Assembly: GCA_964429355.1 (NCBI GenBank)
Contig: CAYSCH010000259.1
Span: 1-13,913 of the forward strand
Reading direction: 5' to 3'
Source: JAAYAY01 sp964429355
GTDB lineage: Bacteria; Planctomycetota; Planctomycetia; Pirellulales; Thermoguttaceae
DNA: 13,913 nucleotides
Part shown: piece after piece, positions 13,396-13,913 of the stretch
How the letters are laid out: every line of letters starts with the position of its first letter
Position numbering within the stretch: the first letter of the stretch is position 1
Position numbers and translations under genes: made by a program
Notes under the pieces: generated by a model
Told to the model about the DNA's origin: nothing
The model's input: only the letters and a program-made list of their open reading frames with translations
Databases searched by the model: none

Positions 13396-13913
13396 TACGG
13401 CACGGGCACGTTATCGAGAATCGTGCGTATCAACGCGTCCGCGTTCTTTCCTTCGGCCTCGGCTTCGTAAGTCAGGATGACGCGGTGGCGAAGCACGTCG
13501 GGGGCCAGCGATTTTACATCGTGCGGCGTGGCATAACTGCGGTTCTGCAGGAAGGCATGGGCCTTGCCGGCTTTCAGAAGGTAGATCGACGCCCGCGGGC
13601 TGGCACCGGTTTCGATCATTCCATCGAGGCCCCTGACGCCGCATGACGTGGGATTGCGGGTCGCACGAACCAGGTCCACCACATAGTCGCGCACCTTGTC
13701 GTCGACCCATATCTTGTCGACCACCTGGCGAGCTTCCAGGATCTCCTCGGGCGACGTGACGGCACTCACCTTGGGAATCGGCTTCCCGCCCCCCATACGA
13801 TCGACGATCTTCCGCTCCTCGTCGCGCGTGGGATAGTCGACCAGCACCTTGAGCATGAAGCGGTCGATCTGGGCCTCAGGAAGGGGGTAGGTCCCTTCCT
13901 GCTCGATCGGGTT
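13395..13913 (-). CDS. moxR: MoxR-type AAA+ ATPase, 3' part only
   Basis: The last 172 residues of a MoxR ATPase; the gene runs off the right edge, so the Walker A and most of the Walker B region are missing. The visible part begins NPIEQEGTYPLPEAQIDRF, the sensor-1 region and arginine-finger neighbourhood of MoxR, and continues into DYPTRDEE. GASPRAS, about 115 residues in, is the sensor-2 motif. The C-terminal lid helices include AHAFLQNRSYATPHDV and DVLRHRVILTYEAEAEG, close to the family consensus. MoxR proteins are cytoplasmic ATPases that act with VWA partners in chaperone-like maturation; the DUF58 gene overlaps its stop codon by one base. The complete protein should be about 320-340 residues. 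It is probably first, or near first, in the operon, but the promoter is outside the window. Confidence 0.95.
   Translation of the reverse strand, partial: NPIEQEGTYPLPEAQIDRFMLKVLVDYPTRDEERKIVDRMGGGKPIPKVSAVTSPEEILEARQVVDKIWVDDKVRDYVVDLVRATRNPTSCGVRGLDGMIETGASPRASIYLLKAGKAHAFLQNRSYATPHDVKSLAPDVLRHRVILTYEAEAEGKNADALIRTILDNVPVP

Overview
The window looks like chromosomal DNA from a GC-rich, Gram-negative-type bacterium. I see no rRNA, tRNA, CRISPR array, transposase or integrase. The gene set (MoxR ATPase, DUF58, two von Willebrand A proteins, BatD, BatE) is a Bat (Bacteroides aerotolerance) locus, found in Bacteroidota, Planctomycetota, Verrucomicrobiota, Leptospira and some Proteobacteria. 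High GC, loose Shine-Dalgarno use, a NodB-fold protein of a type common in Planctomycetota and a large BatB-BatC fusion make Planctomycetota my best guess. That is inference from content only.

Layout. Left (1-1854, minus strand): a secreted polysaccharide-deacetylase-like protein, preceded by a 65-residue cold-shock protein. Middle (1855-3174): a 561-base noncoding stretch with inverted repeats, then two plus-strand genes, a 64-residue unknown protein and a PrxQ/Bcp-type peroxiredoxin. Right (3217-13913, all minus strand): the Bat locus. Its transcription order is moxR (5' end beyond the window), DUF58, a short BatD-like/DUF4381-like protein, batA, a 1296-residue batB-batC fusion, batD, batE. 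The peroxiredoxin and batE converge, with a small hairpin between them.

How the genes fit together. MoxR AAA+ ATPases usually work with VWA proteins as chaperone-like modules. Here the ATPase and the MIDAS-bearing DUF58 protein would be cytoplasmic. BatA and BatB are membrane-anchored VWA proteins. The BatD-like proteins, the BatC part and BatE add export signals, Ig-like or TPR modules and an SH3-like domain, probably in the periplasm. The molecular task of Bat complexes is not established. Many junctions are tight (TAATG, ATGA, 1-base gap), which supports one operon. Three gaps break it: about 84 bases before the short BatD-like gene, 204 bases between batA and batB, and 249 bases between batD and batE.

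Most notable points: (i) the BatB-BatC fusion keeps a signal-peptide-like segment at the join; (ii) the BatC part is greatly enlarged, with what looks like three copies of a helical module and a Pro/Glu/Thr-rich spacer; (iii) a 10-codon leader ORF with the best ribosome-binding site of the operon ends in a TTGA overlap with the next reading frame; (iv) a strong hairpin puts the batD stop codon in its loop.
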